The translations under genes and the position numbers were made by a program. From NCBI GenBank assembly GCA_965222105.1, contig CBDCTQ010000072.1, positions 186,001 through 250,000 on the forward strand: a stretch of DNA of 64,000 bases, in the 5' to 3' direction. The stretch is from CALGLS01 sp965222105 (lineage in GTDB: Bacteria; Bacteroidota; Bacteroidia; Chitinophagales; Saprospiraceae). Under the pieces are notes generated by a model. That model worked only from the letters and a program-made list of their open reading frames with translations. It did no database searches and had not been told where the DNA came from. Shown one piece after another: positions 37,023-45,433 of this stretch. Each line of letters opens with the position of its first letter. The first letter of the stretch is position 1.

Positions 37023-37204
37023 GCGGACGGGGTTTACTCAAAGTATGTGATTTGTCAAACGCAAATGTAAAACAAATTGATTCTACTTCAAAATAAAATT
37101 AAACTTTTTTTTGTTTTTTATTGCTTGGGGCTCTCTCCCTCGACCAAACAACCCTCTTTTGCTTCTGCAAAAGAGGGTTGCTTTAATAGCTACGTTTACA
37201 AAGG

Positions 37205-39136
37205 CTACTTCGCCACTACCAGTTTTCGCATGTTCCGCAAACCCGTCGTCTCATCGACGAGTTGCACATAATAAACGCCATTGCTCCAATCATTTAACGA
37301 AAGTGTAGATACCGTACCTGATATCTGCTGCTCCAATATCAACTGTCCATTCGCATGGAATACCTGCACTATTGTACCTTGTTTGATCTCCCGGCTGCAA
37401 ACGATGCGAACTTCATCTGTAGCTGGGTTAGGCTGGACCGAAAAATCAAGATTTTCAACCTCATTAATGTTGACCACTCCCGTGTTGATGGTGTACAAAT
37501 GCTCATTGGTGATCACCGGTTCGTTGAAGTCGAAGTAGATAGCGGCGCTGTTCAAAATCTGGGTGCCGTGCGGAAGGTCAGGATTTTGGGAGATGAAAAA
37601 ATTGACAAAGCCATGCGAGCCGGGTTCGTCGGCATCGGCATGGGGAAGGTTGATGTTTTCAAAAATAAAACGCAGGGTGCGGCCTTCGATTTCGAGTTGG
37701 TATGGATGACTGGAGGCGCCCGGCCGGAAAGTGCTGATGTCCAGTTGTTCGGGCAACTCATCTTCCACCACCACATTAAAAGCCGTCCAGGTCCCTTCGT
37801 TTTGAAAACGGATCTGGTACTTCATTTCTTGGTTGGGAAGAATATCGTTGGTGGCCCCTACCCCTTCGGGAAATCCTCTTTTGTCGTTTGGATCATAGCC
37901 TCCCACATTTGGCTGGCACTCCTCGGCGTAGGCCGTGCTGGCTACAAAGCTGGGAATGCACACGGTGTCGGGGTAAAACTGTGCTGAATAACAATGTATT
38001 TGCGAAATATCGGCATCGCAACTCACTTCAACGATGATCAACAACTCGCCGCATTCTCCAACACCCACCGTGCCCAGGTCAAAGGTCAATACATTACCAT
38101 TTTGGCTGCTGGGCGCAGGCACCGAACCGACAAAATTGAAAAAGGAATCGAGGGTCACCTCTATTGAGGCATCCTCTGCCGGGATGGTACCTGTATTGCA
38201 ATAGTCAACAAAGAGCTCATTTTCAAAGCACCGGATTAAAATTGGGGCCGTGATGTCTATTTCTCCGCTGGGGCAATCCCAAACGGCTTGTGCTCCAAAA
38301 TGGAGTTCAAAAGAGTCAATATTGTTGGAAACTTCGATGGTTTCGTTGTTGTTGCACAATGACCAATAACTATTAGGGGCAGCTACCTGAACCTCGTAAG
38401 TGCCGGAGTCGAGCAGGTTGCGGAACAGGCCGTCTACGTCGGTCATTCGATATATATCAGTGCCGGGCCCGGTGATGTGCGCCATAAATTGTGGAAGGCC
38501 CGATTCGCCGGGGTCTGCGCTACAGTCCTCATTTTCGTCGTGATATACCAGGCCGTCGAGGCGACTGCGGTCAAAGGAGACCCCACAGTTTTCGAAGAAG
38601 CGGATTTGTAAGGCATTGGGGTCGCCTAGTAACTCTCCATAAAACAACGATTCGTCCTGATTTAGATTGGCGGTTTGACTATAGTCGCAGTAGGCCGTAC
38701 CATCGGGGCAGATCATAACGATACTGGGGAAATACAAAACTTCGTAGTTGTCGATAAAAGAATTGTCCGGTACATTGATGATGGGGTAGCTTATGCCAGT
38801 TACCCAATCGCCTACCGTGGAAGGTCCGGTGCCGTACAAGTCGTCGTCGGTAGTAGTGGGGTCGGCCTCGATGTGCAGCACCATCACGTCGGGATTGGAG
38901 CCGGTGCCATAGTTTTGGTAAAAATTTTCGAGGTAGCCGGTGGAGTGCCAAAACTCGAAGTCGGGCCCTGCCCAGGTGGCTGAAATGGTGAGTACAACGG
39001 GTATGCCCTGATCCAGATAGTCGGCATAGAGAGAATGGGTGTCGCCATTGAGATCGGTATAGGTAAAATCAGAAGCCTGAGCATGGAGGTAAAAGCTGAA
39101 ACAGCCCAGAAAAAAGAGGGTACAGAGTGCTTTCAT
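37205..39136 (-). CDS. T9SS-secreted redoxin-like, DUF7619-containing protein
   Basis: A 643-residue protein starting at ATG 39136 (signal peptide ending near FYLHAQ). Residues 20-150 resemble a thioredoxin-fold redoxin (DFTYTDLNGDTHSLYADYL, VLTISATWAGPDFEF), but the usual C-x-x-C is replaced by WAGPD. A catalytic thiol is therefore absent and the domain is probably structural. A SdrD/B-like section (DGLVYHDENEDCSADPGESG) follows, then the Bacteroidota repeat domain (YDPNDKRGFPEGVG ... MKYQIRFQNEGTWTAFNVVV ... FDFNEPVITN; DUF7619-like). The C-terminus is a T9SS type A domain (VQPNPATDEVRIVC ... NGVYYVQLV). It is probably secreted. The Rpn array starts 22 bp beyond its 3' end. Confidence 0.84.
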   Translation of the reverse strand: MKALCTLFFLGCFSFYLHAQASDFTYTDLNGDTHSLYADYLDQGIPVVLTISATWAGPDFEFWHSTGYLENFYQNYGTGSNPDVMVLHIEADPTTTDDDLYGTGPSTVGDWVTGISYPIINVPDNSFIDNYEVLYFPSIVMICPDGTAYCDYSQTANLNQDESLFYGELLGDPNALQIRFFENCGVSFDRSRLDGLVYHDENEDCSADPGESGLPQFMAHITGPGTDIYRMTDVDGLFRNLLDSGTYEVQVAAPNSYWSLCNNNETIEVSNNIDSFELHFGAQAVWDCPSGEIDITAPILIRCFENELFVDYCNTGTIPAEDASIEVTLDSFFNFVGSVPAPSSQNGNVLTFDLGTVGVGECGELLIIVEVSCDADISQIHCYSAQFYPDTVCIPSFVASTAYAEECQPNVGGYDPNDKRGFPEGVGATNDILPNQEMKYQIRFQNEGTWTAFNVVVEDELPEQLDISTFRPGASSHPYQLEIEGRTLRFIFENINLPHADADEPGSHGFVNFFISQNPDLPHGTQILNSAAIYFDFNEPVITNEHLYTINTGVVNINEVENLDFSVQPNPATDEVRIVCSREIKQGTIVQVFHANGQLILEQQISGTVSTLSLNDWSNGVYYVQLVDETTGLRNMRKLVVAK

Positions 39137-39228
39137 AACTTGAATGATTGACTTTGGTTGGTTAATAGTAATATATGTCATCACAAAGATACCTTAAAGT
39201 CACAAAAACGCTGCCCATAAGTAAAAAG

Positions 39229-39256
39229 GCCATCTTCTGCTTACGCAAAAGATGGC
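39229..39256. repeat. Hairpin similar to the Rpn spacer hairpin
   Basis: Arms GCCATCTTCTGC and GCAAAAGATGGC with a TTAC loop and one mismatch (G-T/C-A type). The inner TTxTGC-N4-GCAAAA core is shared with the three spacer hairpins at 34397, 35756 and 37149. It lies in the 319-bp gap between divergent genes, about 80 bp before the FNR-like box. Confidence 0.5.
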
Positions 39257-39337
39257 TGCTCCTAAACTTATGTCAATGATTTATAGTTTGTATCTATTTG
39301 TTTGCCTCAAAGGTCTGGTATTTTTCACGAATGGGCG

Positions 39338-39386
39338 ATGATAAAAATCATGAGTGCAACTGATTTTCGGCAATTTCCTATCTTTA
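39338..39386 (+). promoter_or_regulatory. Putative FNR-like operator and promoter of the copper ATPase
   Basis: The perfect palindrome ATGATAAAAATCAT (39338-39351) has the half-site spacing of CRP/FNR-family sites (TTGAT-N4-ATCAA) with one changed base per arm. TATCTTTA at 39379-39386 is one base off the Bacteroidota -7 consensus TAnnTTTG. If transcription starts about 7 bp later, the operator would lie near -48. Regulation of cbb3 oxidase by FNR-type proteins is established in other bacteria. Here it is inference. Confidence 0.5.
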
Positions 39387-39455
39387 GGGCAGTGAGTAAC
39401 TTTGTCTCCTCATTACTTTGTTGACAAACATATACTACTTGGCCAAATTCATTTG

Positions 39456-41876
39456 ATGGCAACACCTGCAACTTCTATTTCATCCGCTATACTTTGTAGC
39501 CATTGCGGCGAATCTTGCGGGGAAGACCTCCTCCGTCAGAAAGACCTTTGCTTTTGTTGCGCAGGTTGCCAAACTGTATACGAAATTTTGCAGCAGCATC
39601 AGCTCGGCCGGTATTACGCCCTCGACGACCGTCCCGGCATTTCCCGAAAGGGGGTGCCGCTCCGACAATACGACTACCTCAATGAGCCATCCATTAAAAG
39701 CCAACTCCTCGATTTTTCCGATGGCCAACAGGCCCGGATCACGTTCCTGCTACCGCAAATCCATTGTGCGTCCTGCCTGTGGTTGCTCGAACAACTCTAC
39801 CGGTTCGACAAGGGCATCCACCAGTCGAAGGTCAATTTTCGGAAAAAGGAAATTCACATCCATTTTTCGGAAACGGAGACCACTCCCGCCGATACTGCCG
39901 CCTGGTTGCAACGCCTCGGCTACCCCCCCGCTATCAACCTGGGCGATTTGCAAAAGCGAGAAGTAACGGCCGTACCCAAAAAATTGCTATACCAACTGGG
40001 GGTTGCCGGTTTCCTGTTCGGCAACATCATGTTCATCAGTTTTCCGGAATATCTGGGTCTCGACAAAAGCATCGACGTGGGGTATTATCACCTGTTTGCC
40101 TACATCAATCTGGTGATGGCATTGCCGTTGGTGTTTTACAGTGGGCGCGACTATCTGTTGAGTGCCTGGCGAGGCATCCGACATTTTACGCTTAACATTG
40201 ATATCCCGATAGCTATTGGCATACTGAGTTTGTTTTTGAGGAGTGTATACGAAATCATCACCCACACCGGAGCGGGCTATATGGACTCTCTGGCCGGGCT
40301 GATCTTTTTCCTGCTCGTCGGCAAATGGTTCCAAGAAAAAACTTTCCATCGGATCAGTTTCGAACGCGACTATCAGTCTTATTTTCCCATTGCTGCCACT
40401 TTGGTAGAAAATGGCCATACCCGCCCCCAGCCTCTCCACGACTTAAAGGTCGGCGACCAATTATTGATCCGCCATCAGGAGCTCCTGCCTGCCGACGGTG
40501 TACTGGAAGAAGGGGCTGCACGGATCGACTACAGTTTTGTAACGGGCGAGTCGCGGCCAGTAGAGGTCAAAGTCGGCGAAATGGTATTCGCTGGCGGTCG
40601 GCAAATGGGTGCCTCTATCCGGGTGCAGTTGACCAAAAAGGTGGCTCAGTCGTACCTCGTGCAGTTGTGGAATGATGAGGCATTCCAACGGTCAACCCCT
40701 CGCAAGTCCGTACAATCGGTGGCGGAAAAATTCGGGAAGTATTTTACCGTAATTGTGGTGGTGGTGGCAGCCGCTACTCTGTTGTGGTGGTTGCCGGTAG
40801 ATGTGGCCTTGGCCATCAATGCTTTTTCGGCGGTGTTGATCGTGGCCTGTCCTTGCGCTATCGCATTGTCCATTCCATTTACCTACGGCAACATGTTGCG
40901 GCTGCTGGCTCGCCGGGGGTTTTATCTGAAAAATACGGCCACTATTGAAGCCATTCAACAGACCACCCATATCGTGTTCGACAAAACGGGTACCCTTACG
41001 GAAAGCAGAGAAAATATACATTTTGAGAAAATTTTGTCTGAGGAAGAAAAAATTACGGTAAAATCGCTGGTTCGGCAGTCGGCCCATCCTGTAAGTAAGC
41101 AGATAGATGACTTGTTAGAACATATTGATATACAGCCGGTTGAGCAATTTGAAGAAAGCATAGGTGAAGGCATTAGTGGGATGGTGAACGGCCACCAGGT
41201 ACGCATCGGCAAACCCTCGTTTATGGAGAGTTGTGTGGTGGGAGCGCCTCACACTTTCGTGGAAATTGACGGCCGGATGAAGGGTTGGTTCCGGCACACG
41301 GTTGCCCTTAGAAAGGGACTTCCCGAAGTGATTAATCAGCTAAGCAAGCGTTTTGAGATGTCGCTGCTGTCGGGAGATACAGATCAGCATCGTTCTTCGT
41401 TTGAGGGCTTATTTCCCGAAAGGGCAACCCTCCGCTTTGACCAAAGTCCGCAAAACAAACTGGATTACATCCAAAAGCTACAAGAAGCCGGGGCGACCGT
41501 AATGATGGTAGGCGACGGCCTCAACGATGCCGGGGCCTTGCAACAAGCCGATGTGGGGTTGGTACTAACCGAGTCGCACAACAATTTTACACCTGCCTGT
41601 GACGGAGTTTTGCAGGCCGACCAATTCGAATCGCTACCAGAGTTGATTTCCGGTATCCGGGCCGGCCGCCGGGTGGTATACAGTGCCTATGCCCTGGCGA
41701 TCGTCTACAACCTGATCGGGTTGAGTTTTGCGGTGCAAGGTTTGCTCTCGCCGGTGATTGCAGCTATTTTAATGCCTCTAAGTTCGATCACTATTGTAGC
41801 CTGGGGCGTGGCGGGGAGTTGGTTGGTGAATTATACATGGAGCAAACAAGATGATAAAAATCATATTTTGAGATGA
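39456..41876 (+). CDS. ccoI: Copper-transporting P1B-type ATPase (CcoI/CopA2-like)
   Basis: An 806-residue protein starting at ATG 39456. The N-terminus has a cysteine cluster (LCSHCGESCGED, then CFCCAGCQTVYEIL), followed by an HMA-like domain with IHCASCLWLLEQL. Six to eight membrane helices follow. The ATPase motifs are complete: VTGESRPVEV, CPC in IVACPCAIALSIPF, phosphorylation site FDKTGTLTES, SAHPVSKQ and GDGLNDAGAL. It moves Cu+ out of the cytoplasm. Its place directly before ccoS and ccoNO makes the CcoI role, delivering copper for the cbb3 CuB centre, the best reading. The start at 39402 (TTG) is rejected. Confidence 0.9.
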   Translation: MATPATSISSAILCSHCGESCGEDLLRQKDLCFCCAGCQTVYEILQQHQLGRYYALDDRPGISRKGVPLRQYDYLNEPSIKSQLLDFSDGQQARITFLLPQIHCASCLWLLEQLYRFDKGIHQSKVNFRKKEIHIHFSETETTPADTAAWLQRLGYPPAINLGDLQKREVTAVPKKLLYQLGVAGFLFGNIMFISFPEYLGLDKSIDVGYYHLFAYINLVMALPLVFYSGRDYLLSAWRGIRHFTLNIDIPIAIGILSLFLRSVYEIITHTGAGYMDSLAGLIFFLLVGKWFQEKTFHRISFERDYQSYFPIAATLVENGHTRPQPLHDLKVGDQLLIRHQELLPADGVLEEGAARIDYSFVTGESRPVEVKVGEMVFAGGRQMGASIRVQLTKKVAQSYLVQLWNDEAFQRSTPRKSVQSVAEKFGKYFTVIVVVVAAATLLWWLPVDVALAINAFSAVLIVACPCAIALSIPFTYGNMLRLLARRGFYLKNTATIEAIQQTTHIVFDKTGTLTESRENIHFEKILSEEEKITVKSLVRQSAHPVSKQIDDLLEHIDIQPVEQFEESIGEGISGMVNGHQVRIGKPSFMESCVVGAPHTFVEIDGRMKGWFRHTVALRKGLPEVINQLSKRFEMSLLSGDTDQHRSSFEGLFPERATLRFDQSPQNKLDYIQKLQEAGATVMMVGDGLNDAGALQQADVGLVLTESHNNFTPACDGVLQADQFESLPELISGIRAGRRVVYSAYALAIVYNLIGLSFAVQGLLSPVIAAILMPLSSITIVAWGVAGSWLVNYTWSKQDDKNHILR
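41851..41864 (+). promoter_or_regulatory. Second FNR-like box, inside the end of ccoI
   Basis: The palindrome ATGATAAAAATCAT is identical, base for base, to the one at 39338-39351. Here it also encodes DDKNH of the ATPase C-terminus. It lies 77 bp before the ccoS start, a position suited to a second start site for the oxidase genes. No clear -7 element could be seen. Confidence 0.45.
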
Positions 41877-41941
41877 CTAGGGCATTAGGTCATGTATCAA
41901 CGAGTGAGTACCTTGCGGGGTGATTTTAAAATGTACGGACA

Positions 41942-42100
41942 ATGAAAATAATCTTTCTGCTTATTGCAATCAGCCTGACAGTTGCTGCTGGCTTTTTGGT
42001 CGCCTTTTTTTGGGCGGTCCGGTCGGGGCAATTCGACGACGACTATACGCCTTCGATGCGGATATTACTGGATGATGAAACAGAAAATGAAAAACCATAA
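41942..42100 (+). CDS. ccoS: CcoS, cbb3-type oxidase assembly protein
   Basis: A 52-residue protein (MKIIFLLIAISLTVAAGFLVAFF ... ending ENEKP). It has one membrane helix followed by the CcoS signature WAVRSGQFDDDYTP, in which Gly-Gln-Phe-Asp-Asp is conserved. CcoS is needed to fit heme and copper into the cbb3 oxidase. It lies between the copper ATPase and ccoNO, 3 bp before the latter, so translation is probably coupled. Confidence 0.92.
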   Translation: MKIIFLLIAISLTVAAGFLVAFFWAVRSGQFDDDYTPSMRILLDDETENEKP

Positions 42101-42103
42101 TCT

Positions 42104-44239
42104 ATGAGTTCAAAGATCGAACAATTTGCTTACGACAATAAGATCGTCCGCGATTTTGCGATAGCAACGGCCATTTTCGGTATAGTGGGCATGGCGGTGG
42201 GGTTGCTGGCAGCTCTGCAGTTGGTATTTCCTGCGCTCAACTTTGGAATGGCGGAGACTACCTTCGGGCGAATACGTCCTTTGCATACCAATGCGGCCAT
42301 TTTCGCCTTTGTGGGCAATGGCATTTTTATGGGAGTGTACTACTCTTTGCAACGATTGCTCAAAACGCGGATGTATAGCGATTTACTGAGTCGGATCCAT
42401 TTTTGGGGGTGGCAGGCCATTATTTTGGCAGCAGCCATCACCCTACCCCTCGGCATCACCAGTTCGAGCGAATACGCCGAATTGGAGTGGCCGATTGACC
42501 TTGCCATCACGCTCATATGGGTCGTATTTGGCATAAACATGATCGGTACCATCCTCAAGCGGCGGGAAAACCACCTGTATGTGGCCATCTGGTTTTACAT
42601 AGCTACCTGGGTGACGGTGGCGGTGCTACACATCGTCAAGAACCTGGAGCTACCGGTTCATCTGTGGAAAAGCTATCCGGTGTTTGCAGGCGTACAAGAT
42701 GCGTTGGTTCAATGGTGGTACGGTCACAATGCGGTAGCCTTCTTTTTGACGACTCCGTATTTGGGTTTGATGTATTACTATTTGCCGAAAGCGGCCAACC
42801 GCCCGGTGTTTTCATACAAGCTCTCCATTATCCACTTCTGGGCTTTGATCTTCATCTACATTTGGGCTGGACCCCACCACTTGTTGTATACTTCCTTACC
42901 GGATTGGGCACAGTCGCTGGGCATGGTGTTCTCTCTGATGTTGATCGCCCCCTCCTGGGGCGGGATGCTCAATGGGTTGTTGACCTTGCGAGGTGCCTGG
43001 GACCGGGTGCGCAACGACCCCATCCTCAAGTTTATGGTAGTAGCGGTAACTGCTTATGGGATGGCGACCTTTGAAGGGCCGATGATGTCGATCAAATCGG
43101 TTAACGCCATCAGCCACTACACCGACTGGACGGTGGGCCACGTACACATTGGCACATTGGGCTGGAACGGGATGCTCACTTTCGGGGTGTTGTATTGGTT
43201 GATACCAAAAATATACAACATCCGGCTACACTCTGTTGGAGCGGCCAATGCGCATTTCTGGATCGCTACGTTGGGTATCTTATTCTATGCCATCCCTCTG
43301 TACTGGGGTGGTTGGACGCAGAGCCTAATGTGGAAGGAATTCACCGAGGAAGGCTTTTTGAAATACGGCAACTTCCTGGAAACGGTTACCCAAATACTCC
43401 CTATGTATATGATGCGGGCACTGGGTGGTACGATCTATCTGGCTGGGGTGTTCTTGATGGTTTGGAACCTTTGGAAAACAGCTAAGTCGGGCAAATTAGT
43501 GGCCAATGAAATGACCCAGGCGCCAGCACGGACCGTCCACGTAAAACACAAAGGCGAACACTGGCACCGATGGATCGAACGACGGCCGATCCAACTACTA
43601 CTTTGGTCAACCGTAATGGTGCTGATCGGCGGCTTGATAGAAATCGTACCCATGATGATGATCGACGAAAACGTTCCGAAAATCGCCTCCGTCAAACCAT
43701 ACACCCCGCTGGAACTAGAAGGGCGCGACCTCTACATTCGCGAAGGATGCATCAGTTGCCACACCCAGATGGTGCGGCCTTTCCGCTCTGAAACAGAACG
43801 CTATGGTCCCTACTCCAAGTCAGGAGAATTTATCTATGACCGTCCCTTCCTCTGGGGTTCGAAAAGAACCGGGCCAGACCTCCACCGCGAAGGTGGGCGC
43901 TACCCGGATAGCTGGCATTACAACCATATGCTCGACCCGGAAACGATGTCGCCAGGCTCGATTATGCCGCCCTACCCCTGGCTGGTAGAAGACATTCTCA
44001 ACACGAAGTACACGTATGCCAAAATTAAGGTTTTGCAACAGCTCAACACACCTTACCCTGACATGGATGAAGCGGAAGTCCTTCAAAACCTTCAGGCTCA
44101 AGCTAAGCGGGTTGCGGAAAGCCTTCAGAAAGATGGCATCAAGGACGACCGGCTGGAAGAAAGAGAGATCGTAGCGCTGATCGCTTATCTCCAACGTTTG
44201 GGCACGGATATTAAGCCTAAACCGCAGGCGGGGCAGTGA
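42104..44239 (+). CDS. ccoNO: cbb3 oxidase fused subunits I and II (CcoN-CcoO)
   Basis: A 711-residue fusion. The CcoN part (1-about 470) has about 12 helices and the heme/copper ligands: His61 in RPLHTNAA, His208 in WYGHNAV, His258-His259 in GPHHLL, and His346 and His348 in VGHVHIG. The CcoO part has one anchoring helix (about 497-520) and a heme c site EGCISCHTQ (Cys549, Cys552, His553) with TYAKIKVLQQLNTPYPD and IVALIAYLQRLG as in CcoO. It reduces oxygen to water at high affinity and pumps protons. Fusion of ccoN and ccoO is common in Bacteroidota. It is in one operon with ccoQ and ccoP. Confidence 0.95.
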   Translation: MSSKIEQFAYDNKIVRDFAIATAIFGIVGMAVGLLAALQLVFPALNFGMAETTFGRIRPLHTNAAIFAFVGNGIFMGVYYSLQRLLKTRMYSDLLSRIHFWGWQAIILAAAITLPLGITSSSEYAELEWPIDLAITLIWVVFGINMIGTILKRRENHLYVAIWFYIATWVTVAVLHIVKNLELPVHLWKSYPVFAGVQDALVQWWYGHNAVAFFLTTPYLGLMYYYLPKAANRPVFSYKLSIIHFWALIFIYIWAGPHHLLYTSLPDWAQSLGMVFSLMLIAPSWGGMLNGLLTLRGAWDRVRNDPILKFMVVAVTAYGMATFEGPMMSIKSVNAISHYTDWTVGHVHIGTLGWNGMLTFGVLYWLIPKIYNIRLHSVGAANAHFWIATLGILFYAIPLYWGGWTQSLMWKEFTEEGFLKYGNFLETVTQILPMYMMRALGGTIYLAGVFLMVWNLWKTAKSGKLVANEMTQAPARTVHVKHKGEHWHRWIERRPIQLLLWSTVMVLIGGLIEIVPMMMIDENVPKIASVKPYTPLELEGRDLYIREGCISCHTQMVRPFRSETERYGPYSKSGEFIYDRPFLWGSKRTGPDLHREGGRYPDSWHYNHMLDPETMSPGSIMPPYPWLVEDILNTKYTYAKIKVLQQLNTPYPDMDEAEVLQNLQAQAKRVAESLQKDGIKDDRLEEREIVALIAYLQRLGTDIKPKPQAGQ

Positions 44240-44314
44240 TTTATATGCTGGCTGGTTTCGACTTCGCTCAACCAGTATAACAATTTGTTAACGCAATACA
44301 CTGAAATAAACATT

Positions 44315-44503
44315 ATGTACAAATACATTCTTCAAAATGCGGAGGGAGACATCAACTGGATGGCGTTGTTTGCCTTGTTGACCTTTTTCACCTTATTTGT
44401 GATCAGTATTGTAATGATATTTGGCAAGAATAAGGGATATATCGACAAGATGTCGCGGATGCCCCTGGACGACAACCTCTCCACTTCAACCGAAAACGAA
44501 TAA
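44315..44503 (+). CDS. ccoQ: CcoQ-like small subunit
   Basis: A 62-residue protein starting at ATG 44315 (MYKYILQNAEGDINWMALFALLTFFTLFVISI). It has one membrane helix followed by a polar tail (GKNKGYIDKMSRMPLDDN). Position between ccoNO and ccoP, length and the Met-Pro-Leu-Asp-Asp tail identify it as CcoQ-like. CcoQ stabilises the cbb3 complex. It ends 3 bp before ccoP. Confidence 0.83.
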   Translation: MYKYILQNAEGDINWMALFALLTFFTLFVISIVMIFGKNKGYIDKMSRMPLDDNLSTSTENE

Positions 44504-44506
44504 CCT

Positions 44507-45403
44507 ATGATAAGCAATTATTCAAAAATTTTTGGCGCAAGCCTTCTAACGGTATTAATTCCACTGGGGGTGAATGGTGCTTCCGCCGTGGGTGACGATC
44601 CCTATTTTTTGACGCGGCTGCTGGAGAACGGGGTGATCATTTTCGGTATTTTCATCATTTTTGCAACAGTGGTATTTTTGTTCCGGTTTTTCATGATCTG
44701 GATGGACGTGCAAAAAATGCGAATCCTGGAGGAGCAGGGATTGGAAGTGCTGAAGGAATCAACACTGGTGAAGGATTCGCTGTGGAGCCGCATGATGAAA
44801 AGGCTGTCGGGCGCCGTACCTGTAGAAAGAGAGGCCGACGTAATGCTCGACCACAACTACGATGGCATCCGCGAACTCGACAACAGTCTTCCGCCCTGGT
44901 GGGTGGCCATGTTTTATATTACCGTCGCAATCGGAGTGGTCTATATGGGATACTATCACTACCCGGGTACGGGGAAAGGATCTATTGAAGAATACGAGTT
45001 GGAGATGGCTTACGCCGAAAGACAAAAAGCCTTGTTTCTGGAACGGCAGGCCAATGCCGTCAATGAGAAAAATGTGGAGATGATCACCGATGAAAAACTG
45101 CTGTTGGCAGGACAAACTATTTTCAAAGAGAGCTGCGCCAACTGTCACGGTCAACTAGGGGAAGGGCTGGTAGGGCCTAACCTCACCGACAACTACTGGC
45201 TACATGGAGGTGACATCAAATCCGTTTTTAAAACCATCAAGTATGGCGTTCCCGATAAGGGGATGATTGCCTGGAGTACTCAGATGTCGGCATCCTCAAT
45301 GCATCAGGTGGCAAGTTATATCCTGACTTTGGTGGGCACTGATCCGCCCAATCAAAAGGAAAAACAGGGAGACTTGTATGAACCCGGCAAGGGAGAAGGA
45401 TAA
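44507..45403 (+). CDS. ccoP: CcoP, membrane-anchored cytochrome c subunit (single heme)
   Basis: A 298-residue protein. Two hydrophobic helices are seen at about 40-64 and 132-150, separated by a charged loop (LDHNYDGIRELDNSLPPWW, the CcoP marker). The periplasmic domain has one heme c site, SCANCHGQ (Cys210, Cys213, His214), with a Met ligand candidate in the KGMIAW or TQMS segment. Proteobacterial CcoP has two heme c domains; here the first is missing, as is usual in Bacteroidota. It passes electrons to CcoNO. Confidence 0.92.
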   Translation: MISNYSKIFGASLLTVLIPLGVNGASAVGDDPYFLTRLLENGVIIFGIFIIFATVVFLFRFFMIWMDVQKMRILEEQGLEVLKESTLVKDSLWSRMMKRLSGAVPVEREADVMLDHNYDGIRELDNSLPPWWVAMFYITVAIGVVYMGYYHYPGTGKGSIEEYELEMAYAERQKALFLERQANAVNEKNVEMITDEKLLLAGQTIFKESCANCHGQLGEGLVGPNLTDNYWLHGGDIKSVFKTIKYGVPDKGMIAWSTQMSASSMHQVASYILTLVGTDPPNQKEKQGDLYEPGKGEG

Positions 45404-45433
45404 AGCTGTATTGTCGTTGTTTTTAATTATAAC

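Larger units (their letters stand above)
33095..37183. repeat. Tandem triplication of an Rpn-family gene plus 305-bp spacer
   Basis: Three almost identical units lie head-to-tail, each a gene on the minus strand followed by a 305-bp spacer. The unit lengths are 1382 and 1358 bp. The 24-bp difference equals the difference in the coding repeat number. The match starts at about 33095 (AGGATGTGATGGCAAG) and fades after the hairpin at 37149-37180. Each spacer holds the same hairpin CAACCCTCTTTTGC-N4-GCAAAAGAGGGTTG (34397-34428, 35756-35787, 37149-37180). Its loop is ACAA in two copies and TTCT in the third. Confidence 0.93.

Noticed and set aside
33095..37183. CRISPR array or phage island
   Set aside because: The repeats are whole genes with spacers of equal length and no short direct repeats with unique spacers. 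No phage structural genes are seen.
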